DNA from: CAYVZZ01 sp964456185
GTDB lineage: Bacteria; Pseudomonadota; Gammaproteobacteria; Pseudomonadales; Alcanivoracaceae
Assembly: GCA_964456185.1 (NCBI GenBank)
Contig: CAYVZZ010000054.1
Location: 1 to 15,847, forward strand
Direction of reading: 5' to 3'
Length of the DNA stretch: 15,847 nucleotides
In this document: positions 1-5,694 of the stretch, piece by piece
Layout of the letters: the number at the start of each line of letters is the position of its first letter
Numbering within the stretch: position 1 is the stretch's first letter
Translations under genes and position numbers: made by a program
The notes under the pieces: model-generated
The model's database searches: none
Seen by the model: the letters and a program-made list of their open reading frames with translations, nothing else
Told to the model about the DNA's origin: nothing

Positions 1-209
1 GCCTCACGCCAGTTTTCGGCGATATGCTTTAACTGTGCCTGGGTTATCTCGATGGCGGCATTGCCGCCCTGGTAATCCAGCTCTTCACGGATGCTGTCCA
101 CCAGTGCGTTATCTGGTGCCAGCAGCGGGTCAGGGTAGTAAACCTCCAACCATTGGTCGTCGCGGTTTTGGGTGCCAATACCTAGTCCGAGGGCAAAATA
201 GTTGCTCAT
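1..209 (-). CDS. dapD: 2,3,4,5-tetrahydropyridine-2,6-dicarboxylate N-succinyltransferase, N-terminal part
   Basis: This is the N-terminal 69 codons of a minus-strand gene cut by the left window edge. The protein begins MSNYFALGLGIGTQNRDDQW and continues LEVYYPDPLLAPDN, which matches the N-terminus of the Pseudomonas-type DapD family (FALGxGxGTQNRxxxWLEVxYPxPLL). DapD succinylates tetrahydrodipicolinate in the lysine/meso-diaminopimelate pathway, in the cytoplasm. The hexapeptide-repeat acyltransferase domain lies outside the window, so catalytic residues cannot be checked. The ATG at 207-209 has an AAGGCG ribosome-binding site just upstream and its own likely promoter. Having dapC and dapF nearby on the same strand supports the call. 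Confidence 0.9.
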   Translation of the reverse strand, partial: MSNYFALGLGIGTQNRDDQWLEVYYPDPLLAPDNALVDSIREELDYQGGNAAIEITQAQLKHIAENWRE

Positions 210-246
210 GAAATCGCCTTGTTTTCGGTGAATGTGATTGGCCGCT

Positions 247-277
247 ATTCTAGCAGGAAGGGGCGATGGGTTCCCAA
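247..277 (-). promoter_or_regulatory. Probable dapD promoter (extended -10)
   Basis: Read on the minus strand, TAGAAT (252-247) is preceded by TGC, giving an extended -10 element. A weak -35-like TTGGGA lies at 277-272 with a 19-bp spacer. Transcription would start near 240, about 30 nt before the dapD ATG. This lets dapD be expressed without read-through from dapC, whose gene is separated from it by an opposing toxin-antitoxin pair. Confidence 0.5.
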
Positions 278-279
278 TT

Positions 280-305
280 GCATCTTTGATGTAGGGTGAA
301 GATGC
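280..305. repeat. 7-bp inverted repeat between dapD and parD
   Basis: GCATCTT (280-286) and AAGATGC (299-305) are exact reverse complements separated by 12 bp, with centres 19 bp apart. It lies just upstream of the dapD promoter and before the toxin-antitoxin promoter. It could be a dimeric regulator site for either divergent unit; function is unknown. Confidence 0.45.
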
Positions 306-315
306 TGCCCCTCGG

Positions 316-358
316 TTGTCAAAAATTGACAAGGTATGTCATTATTGGCTTGTCGACA
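316..358 (+). promoter_or_regulatory. Promoter/operator of the first toxin-antitoxin pair
   Basis: TTGTCAA (316-322) and TTGACAA (326-332) form a perfect 7-bp inverted repeat with an AAA centre. A promoter overlaps it: -35 TTGTCA (316-321), 18-bp spacer, -10 CATTAT (340-345). Further TGTC half-sites follow at 337-340 and in the perfect palindrome TGTCGACA (351-358). The layout suits autorepression by a ribbon-helix-helix antitoxin binding several TGTC/GACA half-sites. The palindromes are seen; autorepression is inferred from the family. Confidence 0.55.
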
Positions 359-374
359 TTTTGAGGTATGGCAT

Positions 375-617
375 ATGGCAACAATGAATATTTCGTTACC
401 TGATGCAATGCGTAACTGGGTGGATAACCGTCTTGCAGATGGATTGTATGCAAATAATAGCGATTACGTGCGCGATTTAATTCGTCAAGATCGGTTGCGT
501 GTTGAGAAACTAAAAAGGCTTCAGGAAGCCATTGCTGCCGGGTTAGATAGTGGCGATGCAGGCATATTGGACATGGAAGAAATAAAGCAAAAAGCACGGC
601 AGAGCCTAGAGGGGTAG
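375..617 (+). CDS. ParD-like ribbon-helix-helix antitoxin
   Basis: An 80-residue protein starting MATMNISLPDAMRNWVDNRL. The N-terminal beta strand (MNISLP) followed by two helices with the NNSDYVRDLIR segment is the ribbon-helix-helix fold of ParD/CopG antitoxins. The charged C-terminal part (about 45-80) would wrap and neutralise the toxin. I chose ATG 375 over an in-frame upstream codon at 336 because GAGG at 363-366 is well spaced for 375, the promoter -10 overlaps 336, and the family starts at this point. The stop is 8 nt before the toxin gene. It sits antisense to the dap genes, and its AT-rich codons differ from the flanking dap genes, suggesting acquisition. ParD is well supported by fold and context, not by a database search. 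Confidence 0.87.
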   Translation: MATMNISLPDAMRNWVDNRLADGLYANNSDYVRDLIRQDRLRVEKLKRLQEAIAAGLDSGDAGILDMEEIKQKARQSLEG

Positions 618-625
618 ACAGCTCA

Positions 626-916
626 ATGGCAGTTGTAAGGAAACGCGCGCTTGCCGAAAGGGACTTACAGAAGATTTGGCAATATACCAACAAGCAATGG
701 GGTGAACAGCAAGCCGATAACTATCTTGATGCACTTGCCCGTTCGTTGAGGTTATTGTCGAAGCAGCCCATGCTGGGGCGCGAAAGGCAAGATATCAATC
801 CAACAATACGATCGCATTATTGTGAACAGCACGTCATTTATTACCAGGTGCTTTCTGATGGCATTATGGTAGTGCGTGTTTTGCACAAACGGATGGATGC
901 GGGTTCAAATCTATAA
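626..916 (+). CDS. ParE-like toxin (RelE/ParE superfamily)
   Basis: A 96-residue protein. The N-terminal LAERDLQKIWQYTNKQWG helix pair, the central LGRERQDI turn, the RSHYCEQHVIYYQV strands and the terminal VVRVLHKRMD are hallmarks of ParE toxins. ParE members poison DNA gyrase, whereas RelE members cleave mRNA. The C-terminal LHxRMD pattern favours ParE, but the target is not proven by sequence. It follows its antitoxin by 8 nt with AGAGGGG (608-614) as ribosome-binding site, so the two are co-transcribed. It ends 14 nt from the convergent dapC stop with no terminator visible, so toxin transcripts may run antisense into dapC. Confidence 0.87.
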   Translation: MAVVRKRALAERDLQKIWQYTNKQWGEQQADNYLDALARSLRLLSKQPMLGRERQDINPTIRSHYCEQHVIYYQVLSDGIMVVRVLHKRMDAGSNL

Positions 917-930
917 ATTAAGTGAGCTGC

Positions 931-2112
931 TTACTCCAGATCCTCAATAAAACGCTTTAACCGTTCAGCCCCTTCCCGACATTCTTCCAGGTTCGCCACC
1001 AAGGCAATGCGCACACGATTGGCACCGGGGGTGATGCCATCGACGGTGCGTGACAGGTAACTGCCGGGCAACAGGGTGAGGTTTTGTTGCTCCTTTAGGC
1101 CGCGCGCAAAATCCGTGTCGCTAATCGGTGTTTCCAACCAAAGGTAAAAGCCGGCATCCGGTTTTTTTACGGGTAGCACCGATTCGAGAATCGGCACGAC
1201 AGTGGCAAATTTCTCGCGATACCGCGCGCGGTTTTGCTCCACATGGGCTTCATCTTGCCAGGCGGCGATGCTGGCTAATTGATGGTGGTTGGGCATGGCG
1301 CACCCATGATAGGTGCGGTACCGCAGGTAGGGCGTTAGCAGTTTGGCGTCACCGGCGACAAAACCGGAACGCAGACCGGGCAGATTGGAGCGCTTGGATA
1401 GCGAGTGAAACACTACGCAGCGGTCAAAGTCGTCTCGCCCCATGTCAGCGCAGACTTGTAGCAGGCCAGCAGGCGGCGTTTGGTCGTAAATTTCGCTGTA
1501 GCATTCGTCCGAAGCGATAACGAAATCATAACGGTCGGCCAGCGCGATGAGCTGCTTTATCTGTTCGCGACTCAATACGGCACCGGTGGGGTTACCGGGG
1601 GTGCAGATGAACAGCAACTGGCATTTTTCCCAAACACTGGCCGGCACGGCAGCAAAGTCGGGTTGCAAGCCGTTGGCGTCCAGACAAGGCAGATAATGCG
1701 GCTGGGCACCGGCCAATAAAGCCGCTCCTTCGTAGATTTGATAAAACGGATTGGGCATCACCACCAGCGGCTGCTCGCTGGGGTCGATTAAGGCTTGGGT
1801 AAAGGAAAATAGCGCTTCGCGGGTGCCGTTTACGGGCAATACTTGAGTGTCGGCATCAACCCGGGCGTAGAACCGACGCGCCAGCCAATCGGCAATGGCT
1901 TGGCGCAGCTCGGGCATCCCTTGGGTTTTCGGGTATTTTTTTAGTAAGCCGGTTTCTGCCTGCAGAATGCGCTGCACAAAATCCGGCGCTTCGTGTTGCG
2001 GCTCGCCGATGGAAAAGGCAATGGGCGATAAATCCGCCGGCACCACCCCGTCAAACAGGGCGCCGAGCTTTTGGAAAGGGTAGGGATGCAGTTGAGCCAG
2101 TTGCGGGTTCAA
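931..2112 (-). CDS. dapC: N-succinyl-diaminopimelate aminotransferase (PLP, class I/II)
   Basis: A 393-residue fold-type I aminotransferase acting in the DAP/lysine pathway, transferring an amino group from glutamate to N-succinyl-2-amino-6-oxopimelate. Visible motifs are the N-terminal PYPFQKL (11-17), NPTG (174-177), SDECY (201-205, the Asp that holds the PLP pyridine nitrogen) and SLSKRS, with Lys240 as the probable Schiff-base lysine. A late NRVRIALV supplies the substrate-carboxylate Arg. The start codon is TTG (2112-2110), supported by AAGGA at 2123-2119 and by the family N-terminus MNPxLxxLxPYPFxKL. It starts 18 nt after dapF stops, so the two form an operon. Related aminotransferases such as AlaC-like enzymes share the fold, but the dap context settles the name. 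Confidence 0.9.
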   Translation of the reverse strand: MNPQLAQLHPYPFQKLGALFDGVVPADLSPIAFSIGEPQHEAPDFVQRILQAETGLLKKYPKTQGMPELRQAIADWLARRFYARVDADTQVLPVNGTREALFSFTQALIDPSEQPLVVMPNPFYQIYEGAALLAGAQPHYLPCLDANGLQPDFAAVPASVWEKCQLLFICTPGNPTGAVLSREQIKQLIALADRYDFVIASDECYSEIYDQTPPAGLLQVCADMGRDDFDRCVVFHSLSKRSNLPGLRSGFVAGDAKLLTPYLRYRTYHGCAMPNHHQLASIAAWQDEAHVEQNRARYREKFATVVPILESVLPVKKPDAGFYLWLETPISDTDFARGLKEQQNLTLLPGSYLSRTVDGITPGANRVRIALVANLEECREGAERLKRFIEDLE

Positions 2113-2130
2113 GGTCAGTCCTTTTGTTTG

Positions 2131-2973
2131 TTAAAGGTCGATATAGCCGTCGAATACATGGGCGGTGGGGCCGGTGAGATAAATGGCGTCATCACCTGTG
2201 GCATCATGGCGAATGGTCACTTCACCGCCACGCAGGACAACATCCACCTGGGGATCAAGCCAGCCCAGCCGTTGGCCACAGACAATAGCGGCACAAGCGC
2301 CGGAACCGCAAGCCAGGGTTTCACCGGCACCCCGCTCGAAGACACGCAAGCGTGCGCGGGTGCGGTCGACCACCTGTAAAAAGCCCACGTTGACGCGTTC
2401 GGGGAAAGCCGGGTGGTGTTCCAGTTTGGCACCCAGTTCTCGTACAGGAGCCGTATCCACGTCATCCACGCGCAGCACACAGTGCGGGTTGCCCAGGCCG
2501 ACGGCGCCGACTTCATAGGTTTCGCCATCCAGTTCCAGCGTATATCGGTCTTGTTCTTTATCGGCCAGCAGAGGAATTGCCGCCGGTTGCCAGCGCGGCT
2601 TGCCCATCATGACGGTGACACGGTCGTCATCGGTAATCGACAGCAGCATCTCGCCTGCTGCCGTGCGCACACGGATATCGCGTTTGTCCGTCAGCCCCTT
2701 GGCCCGCACGAAATGCGCAAAACAACGCGCGCCATTGCCACACTGCGCCACTTCGGAACCGTCACTGTTGAAAATGCGATAACGGAAATCGGCTTCATCA
2801 TCCGGCTGCACCACCAGCATCTGGTCGAAGCCGATGCCAAAATGCCGGTCGCCCAAACGCTTTAACACGGCTTCCGGGAAAGGCAATCCATCTTGAGGCA
2901 GAGACTGATTGACGGCATCAATGACCACAAAATCGTTGCCCGTGCCGTGCATTTTGGTGAAGTGAAGTCGCAT
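2131..2973 (-). CDS. dapF: Diaminopimelate epimerase
   Basis: A 280-residue cofactor-independent epimerase converting LL-DAP to meso-DAP for lysine and peptidoglycan. The protein starts MRLHFTKMHGTGNDFVVIDA, the canonical DapF N-terminus. Both catalytic cysteines are present: CGNGARC (Cys78) and ETLACGSGACA (Cys222). Length fits the family (about 275). An in-frame upstream start at 3018 would add 15 unconserved residues, lies upstream of the likely -10 box, and is rejected. No strong ribosome-binding site precedes 2973. Unlike many gammaproteobacteria, no lysA or small lipoprotein gene precedes dapF; a toxin-antitoxin pair occupies that side. Confidence 0.95.
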   Translation of the reverse strand: MRLHFTKMHGTGNDFVVIDAVNQSLPQDGLPFPEAVLKRLGDRHFGIGFDQMLVVQPDDEADFRYRIFNSDGSEVAQCGNGARCFAHFVRAKGLTDKRDIRVRTAAGEMLLSITDDDRVTVMMGKPRWQPAAIPLLADKEQDRYTLELDGETYEVGAVGLGNPHCVLRVDDVDTAPVRELGAKLEHHPAFPERVNVGFLQVVDRTRARLRVFERGAGETLACGSGACAAIVCGQRLGWLDPQVDVVLRGGEVTIRHDATGDDAIYLTGPTAHVFDGYIDL

Positions 2974-3006
2974 GAAATTCGGCTGTATGCTGTTATTTGA
3001 GTGGGC

Positions 3007-3012
3007 ATTGTA
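3007..3012 (-). promoter_or_regulatory. Possible dapF -10 element
   Basis: On the minus strand TACAAT (3012-3007) is a 5/6 match to a -10 box about 35 nt before the dapF ATG. A good -35 is not obvious. Its expected -35 position overlaps the -35 of the divergent toxin-antitoxin promoter, so the two promoters would be back to back. Confidence 0.35.
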
Positions 3013-3026
3013 GCGCAATCTCGGTA

Positions 3027-3085
3027 TTGGAAGGAAAGACGAACTAACGCATAATACAGCTATGAAAGGAGATCACATTATGCGT
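3027..3085 (+). promoter_or_regulatory. Promoter and inverted-repeat operator of the second toxin-antitoxin pair
   Basis: The -35 TTGGAA (3027-3032) and -10 CATAAT (3050-3055) are separated by 17 bp, predicting a start near 3062. A perfect 9-bp inverted repeat, ACGCATAAT (3047-3055) and ATTATGCGT (3077-3085), has one arm over the -10 and the other over the antitoxin start codon, with centres 30 bp apart (about three helical turns). This suggests autorepression by a protein bound on one DNA face. The sequence elements are seen; the repression is inferred. Confidence 0.6.
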
Positions 3086-3250
3086 AAGCAGGCAGCTCAA
3101 CCGCACGCCACGACTTATCTGGCATATCTACAAAACAAGATTGATGAGGCACGCCTTCAATTTGAAGGGGGTAAATATCTTGAACATGCCGATGTCGAAG
3201 CAGAGTTTGCACAGCATCGTGAGCAGCTAAAAAAGCAGATTGCAGATTAG
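3080..3250 (+). CDS. Short antitoxin of the second RelE/ParE-type pair
   Basis: A 56-residue acidic, helical protein starting MRKQAAQPHATTYLAYLQNK, with IDEARLQFEGGKYLEHADVE in the middle and a charged helix at the C-terminus. I take ATG 3080 because AAAGGAG (3065-3071) is ideally placed for it and transcription probably starts at about 3062, which excludes the in-frame ATG at 3062. The pattern of a helix followed by GxYLxHxxVxAxF resembles the toxin-binding half of small 'stability determinant'/ParD-like antitoxins. No complete DNA-binding domain is visible, so it may be a minimal antitoxin. Its role rests mainly on the toxin gene 46 nt downstream. Confidence 0.75.
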   Translation: MRKQAAQPHATTYLAYLQNKIDEARLQFEGGKYLEHADVEAEFAQHREQLKKQIAD

Positions 3251-3296
3251 AAAATAAGCGATTCTTTAAGTATCAATCAATGGATTAGGATGATCC

Positions 3297-3581
3297 GTGA
3301 AAATTCAATGGAGTGAAGCGGCATACCAAGACCGCCTTGCTGTCATGTCGTATGTCAGTGCTCGAAATCCGCAAGCCGCTTTGCAATTAGATGAGCGATT
3401 CGCACAAGCTGTTAATCAGTTGGCAACTTTTCCCTTTATGGGGCGGCCAGGATTAATTGCAGGAACCCGCGAGATATTCCCACATCACAATTACCGATTA
3501 GTGTACGAGGTTCATTCGCCGATGGTGCGCATATTGGCAATCGCGCATACCTCTCGGCAGTGGCCTCCAAGCACTTTTTAA
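3297..3581 (+). CDS. RelE/ParE-family toxin, second pair
   Basis: A 94-residue toxin. MKIQWSEAAYQDRLAVMSYV, the NPQAALQLDERF helix, FPFMGRPGLIAGTRE and the C-terminal VRILAIAHTSRQWP follow the RelE/ParE family closely; the His-x-x-x-Gln-Trp-Pro tail is a subfamily signature. It starts with GTG (3297), preceded by AGGA at 3287-3290. The 46-nt gap to the antitoxin is wide for such pairs, which more often overlap. It is unlike the ParE at 626-916, so the two pairs are not recent duplicates. Whether it targets gyrase or mRNA cannot be read from the sequence. Confidence 0.87.
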   Translation: MKIQWSEAAYQDRLAVMSYVSARNPQAALQLDERFAQAVNQLATFPFMGRPGLIAGTREIFPHHNYRLVYEVHSPMVRILAIAHTSRQWPPSTF

Positions 3582-3674
3582 CTTGAAGCAATACCCCCAT
3601 TAACTATCCGCTGTAATTTCTCGCCAGTCCTGCCAGAATAAACCCATTCAATAAATAGACTATGGGAGCAACGC

Positions 3675-4241
3675 ATGACGGAATCACTGCAGGCCGCCCC
3701 TTTGCACTGGGGGCAGGGTGACACCACCTTTGAGATTTTTGTAGAGCCGACTTGTCCTTTTTCGGTGCTTGCCATGAGCAAGCTGGACGAGTTGTTACAA
3801 GCCGTAGGCGAAGAACATGTCACCGTGAAATTGCGTTTGTATCCGCAACCCTGGCATTTGTTGTCGGATACCGTCACCCGTTGTGTGGCTGCCGCCTCTA
3901 CCTTGCCCGATGGGCGTGACAGCGCCTGGTCGGTATTACAAGCAGTAGGCAAACACCGTGAAGAGTTTGTCTGCGAGCAGCATTGCCAAGGCGATAACCG
4001 CAACCTGTCAATCAATGATGTCATTGCGCGCATTGAAAAATACAGCGGCGTGGCACTAATCGATGCTTTCGCCAACCCGGATGTCACTGCCATTATCAAA
4101 TGGCACAGCAAATATGGCCGTCAAAATGGCATCCATTCCACACCCACCTTCATGGTAAATGGCGTTGTGGACAACAGCCTGGGCAGTGGTGATGACGTCG
4201 CCAACTGGGCTAACGCGATTAAAAATGCCGTGGCGTATTAA
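3675..4241 (+). CDS. Cytoplasmic DsbA-fold thioredoxin-like protein with CPFS motif
   Basis: A 188-residue protein without a signal peptide. A beta strand (FEIFVEP) leads to CPFS (Cys27-Pro-Phe-Ser30) at the position of the thioredoxin CxxC. A middle helical region is followed by STPTFMVNG (about 155-163), which carries the cis-proline loop of DsbA/thioredoxin folds. With the resolving Cys replaced by Ser it is unlikely to be an ordinary dithiol oxidase. Monothiol, glutathione-dependent or non-redox roles fit better. Other cysteines (CVAAAS, VCEQHC) occur downstream. GGGAGC (3664-3669) is the ribosome-binding site. The downstream SDR begins 10 nt after its stop, so the two probably act together. 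No specific substrate can be assigned. Confidence 0.8.
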   Translation: MTESLQAAPLHWGQGDTTFEIFVEPTCPFSVLAMSKLDELLQAVGEEHVTVKLRLYPQPWHLLSDTVTRCVAAASTLPDGRDSAWSVLQAVGKHREEFVCEQHCQGDNRNLSINDVIARIEKYSGVALIDAFANPDVTAIIKWHSKYGRQNGIHSTPTFMVNGVVDNSLGSGDDVANWANAIKNAVAY

Positions 4242-4251
4242 GGAGTAAGAA

Positions 4252-4965
4252 ATGACCACACCCGTAGCGGTTGTGATAGGTGCAGGCCCCGGCTTGGGGC
4301 GCGCCGTCGCATTGAAATTTGCCCAAGAAGGCTACGCGGTGGTCGTCATGGCACGCCGACAAGACAGCCTGCAGCCACTGGTTGATGAAATTCACACCTT
4401 GGGGGCACAGGCATTACCCGTCGCCGTTGACGCCACTGACCCGACAAGCGTCGCCGCCGCCTTCGACAAAGTTCGGGATAAGCAGGGTGCGCCGGATGTG
4501 CTGATTTACAACGTCGGTCAAATTCACATCGCCGGCTTGTTGGATATCGCCCCTGATACCTTCGAACAGCTTTGGAAAACCAATTGCTATGGTGGTTTTC
4601 TTGCGGCACGCGAGGTGCTGCCCGCCATGCAACAGGCCGGGAAGGGCACCGTAATATTTACGGGAGCGACTGCAGCCTTACGTGGTGGCAATCGCTTCGG
4701 CGGTTTTGCCGTCGGAAAATTTGGCCTGCGCGCCTTGGCGCAAAGCATGGCGCGCGAGTTTGGCGCACAAGGCATTCACGTAGTGCATGCGGTCATTGAT
4801 GGTCAGATCGCCACACCAAAGAATCGAGAACGTTTCCCTGATGCCGCTGACAACAGCCTGTTGGAGCCAGACGCGATTGCCGACGCTTACTGGCAGGTGC
4901 ACCAGCAGCACGCTAGCGCTTGGACGCTGGAGTTGGACTTGCGCCCAGCGGCTGAACGCTTTTAA
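4252..4965 (+). CDS. SDR-family oxidoreductase with Phe at the catalytic Tyr position
   Basis: A 237-residue classical short-chain dehydrogenase/reductase. The Rossmann start VVIGAGPGLG gives Gly10, Gly14 and Gly16 for NAD(P) binding. Arg35-Arg36 after the second strand suggests NADP. YNVG (86-89) replaces NNAG. The catalytic YxxxK is FAVGK (Phe152, Lys156), and the expected Ser region reads TGATAALRGG. A subgroup of proteobacterial SDRs naturally has FASAKF here, so this is probably a family trait and not damage. Start ATG 4252 has AAGGAG at 4240-4245, overlapping the stop of the DsbA-like gene, which implies translational coupling. A strong terminator follows. The substrate is unknown and dehydrogenase activity is uncertain. 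Confidence 0.88.
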   Translation: MTTPVAVVIGAGPGLGRAVALKFAQEGYAVVVMARRQDSLQPLVDEIHTLGAQALPVAVDATDPTSVAAAFDKVRDKQGAPDVLIYNVGQIHIAGLLDIAPDTFEQLWKTNCYGGFLAAREVLPAMQQAGKGTVIFTGATAALRGGNRFGGFAVGKFGLRALAQSMAREFGAQGIHVVHAVIDGQIATPKNRERFPDAADNSLLEPDAIADAYWQVHQQHASAWTLELDLRPAAERF

Positions 4966-4968
4966 TCA

Positions 4969-4998
4969 ACGGTCTGACCCAGGCCGTTTTTTTATTTT
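4969..4998 (+). terminator. Rho-independent terminator after the SDR gene
   Basis: ACGGTCTG (4969-4976), loop ACC, CAGGCCGT (4980-4987) form an 8-bp stem with one G-U pair, followed by seven T, an A and four more T. It begins 4 nt after the SDR stop. Confidence 0.85.
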
Positions 4999-5030
4999 CG
5001 CCGTCACTCCGGTTCCGAGCCGACACGGCA

Positions 5031-5579
5031 CTAGCCGCGATTGGTGCCGCGCGGCTTTCTTACCAGCACGAGTGTGGCACCGGCACCGCCTAGCTGAGGC
5101 GTGGCAGAATGCCATGCCAACACCAACGGATGGTGCTCCAACCAATACCAAGTATGGCTTTTCATAATGGCTTTAGCCCCCTTTCCGTGGGCGATAAGCA
5201 CCGTACGCCAAGTATTCTGATGAGCCGATTGTAGAAAATCGTGCACGGCAGTGCGGGCCTCTTTTAATGTTAAACGGTGCAAATCCAGCTTGGCTTTTAC
5301 ATCGTAATGACCAAGACGAAGTTGGCGGTACACGCCTTTTTGCACCCCGTCTTTGCGCTGGCCATTAATATCATAGGGATCACAAAAGGTGATGTGATCC
5401 GGGATCAGAAGCGGATTATTGTCGGTTGGGCGGTCGGTGCCGCTGGCGGCAGCCCGTCGCGCCAACTCCGCCTCGGATGGAGCGCCCTTGGGGCGATGGG
5501 CGAGGTGCCGATTGCTCTCGGGTAGCGGAGTGACATCCTGCACAGCGTCTTGGAATAGATGGAATTCGTCTTGATTCAT
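5031..5579 (-). CDS. Smr-domain protein (SmrA/YdaL-like)
   Basis: A 182-residue protein. The N-terminus MNQDEFHLFQDAVQDVTPL matches the conserved leader of proteobacterial Smr proteins such as E. coli YdaL. A low-complexity Ala/Arg linker (about 36-55) follows. The Smr domain has LDLH (98-101, followed by Arg where Gly is common), HGKG (131-134) and GGAGA (164-168). Smr domains bind or nick nucleic acids; E. coli SmrB cuts mRNA at collided ribosomes. I chose ATG 5579, because a TTG 17 codons upstream lies above a likely -10 (TATACT, 5617-5612) and adds no conserved sequence. It converges on the SDR gene with 65 nt between stops. The exact cellular role is not determinable here. Confidence 0.88.
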   Translation of the reverse strand: MNQDEFHLFQDAVQDVTPLPESNRHLAHRPKGAPSEAELARRAAASGTDRPTDNNPLLIPDHITFCDPYDINGQRKDGVQKGVYRQLRLGHYDVKAKLDLHRLTLKEARTAVHDFLQSAHQNTWRTVLIAHGKGAKAIMKSHTWYWLEHHPLVLAWHSATPQLGGAGATLVLVRKPRGTNRG

Positions 5580-5611
5580 GACAGGCTCACATACTGCATC
5601 GCTTAATCTTG

Positions 5612-5617
5612 AGTATA
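5612..5617 (-). promoter_or_regulatory. Possible -10 element for the Smr gene
   Basis: TATACT on the minus strand (5617-5612) is a 5/6 match, about 33 nt upstream of the chosen ATG and downstream of the neighbouring gene's terminator. No clear -35 is seen. It supports independent transcription and the ATG at 5579. Confidence 0.35.
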
Positions 5618-5652
5618 CCTCGAAGCGCAATGTGCTTTGCAGTGATGGATAG

Positions 5653-5679
5653 AAAAAAAGGCTGCCGAAGCAGCCTTTT
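5653..5679 (-). terminator. Rho-independent terminator of the AdeT-like gene
   Basis: Read on the minus strand, AAAAGGCTGC, a TTCG tetraloop and GCAGCCTTTTTTT form a textbook terminator 16 nt after the stop. The A-run on the 5' side of the stem makes it possibly bidirectional. Confidence 0.92.
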
Positions 5680-5694
5680 GGTCAGGCGGAAGAG

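Noticed and set aside
319..693. Minus-strand 124-codon open frame over the first toxin-antitoxin pair
   Set aside because: It overlaps a well-supported ParD/ParE pair, has no family resemblance and no ribosome-binding site.
2183..2865. Plus-strand open frames opposite dapF
   Set aside because: They are complementary shadows; dapF has both catalytic cysteine motifs.
3558..3580. AGTG/CACT hairpin with T-run at the 3' end of the second toxin gene as a terminator
   Set aside because: The stem is only about 4 bp and lies inside the coding sequence; too weak to call.
3578..4111. Minus-strand 177-codon open frame
   Set aside because: It is antisense to the DsbA-like gene, Ser/Cys-rich in a shadow-frame manner and without recognisable motifs.
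4346..4911. Several overlapping minus-strand open frames within the SDR gene
   Set aside because: They are antisense shadows of a gene with clear Rossmann motifs and an ideal start site.
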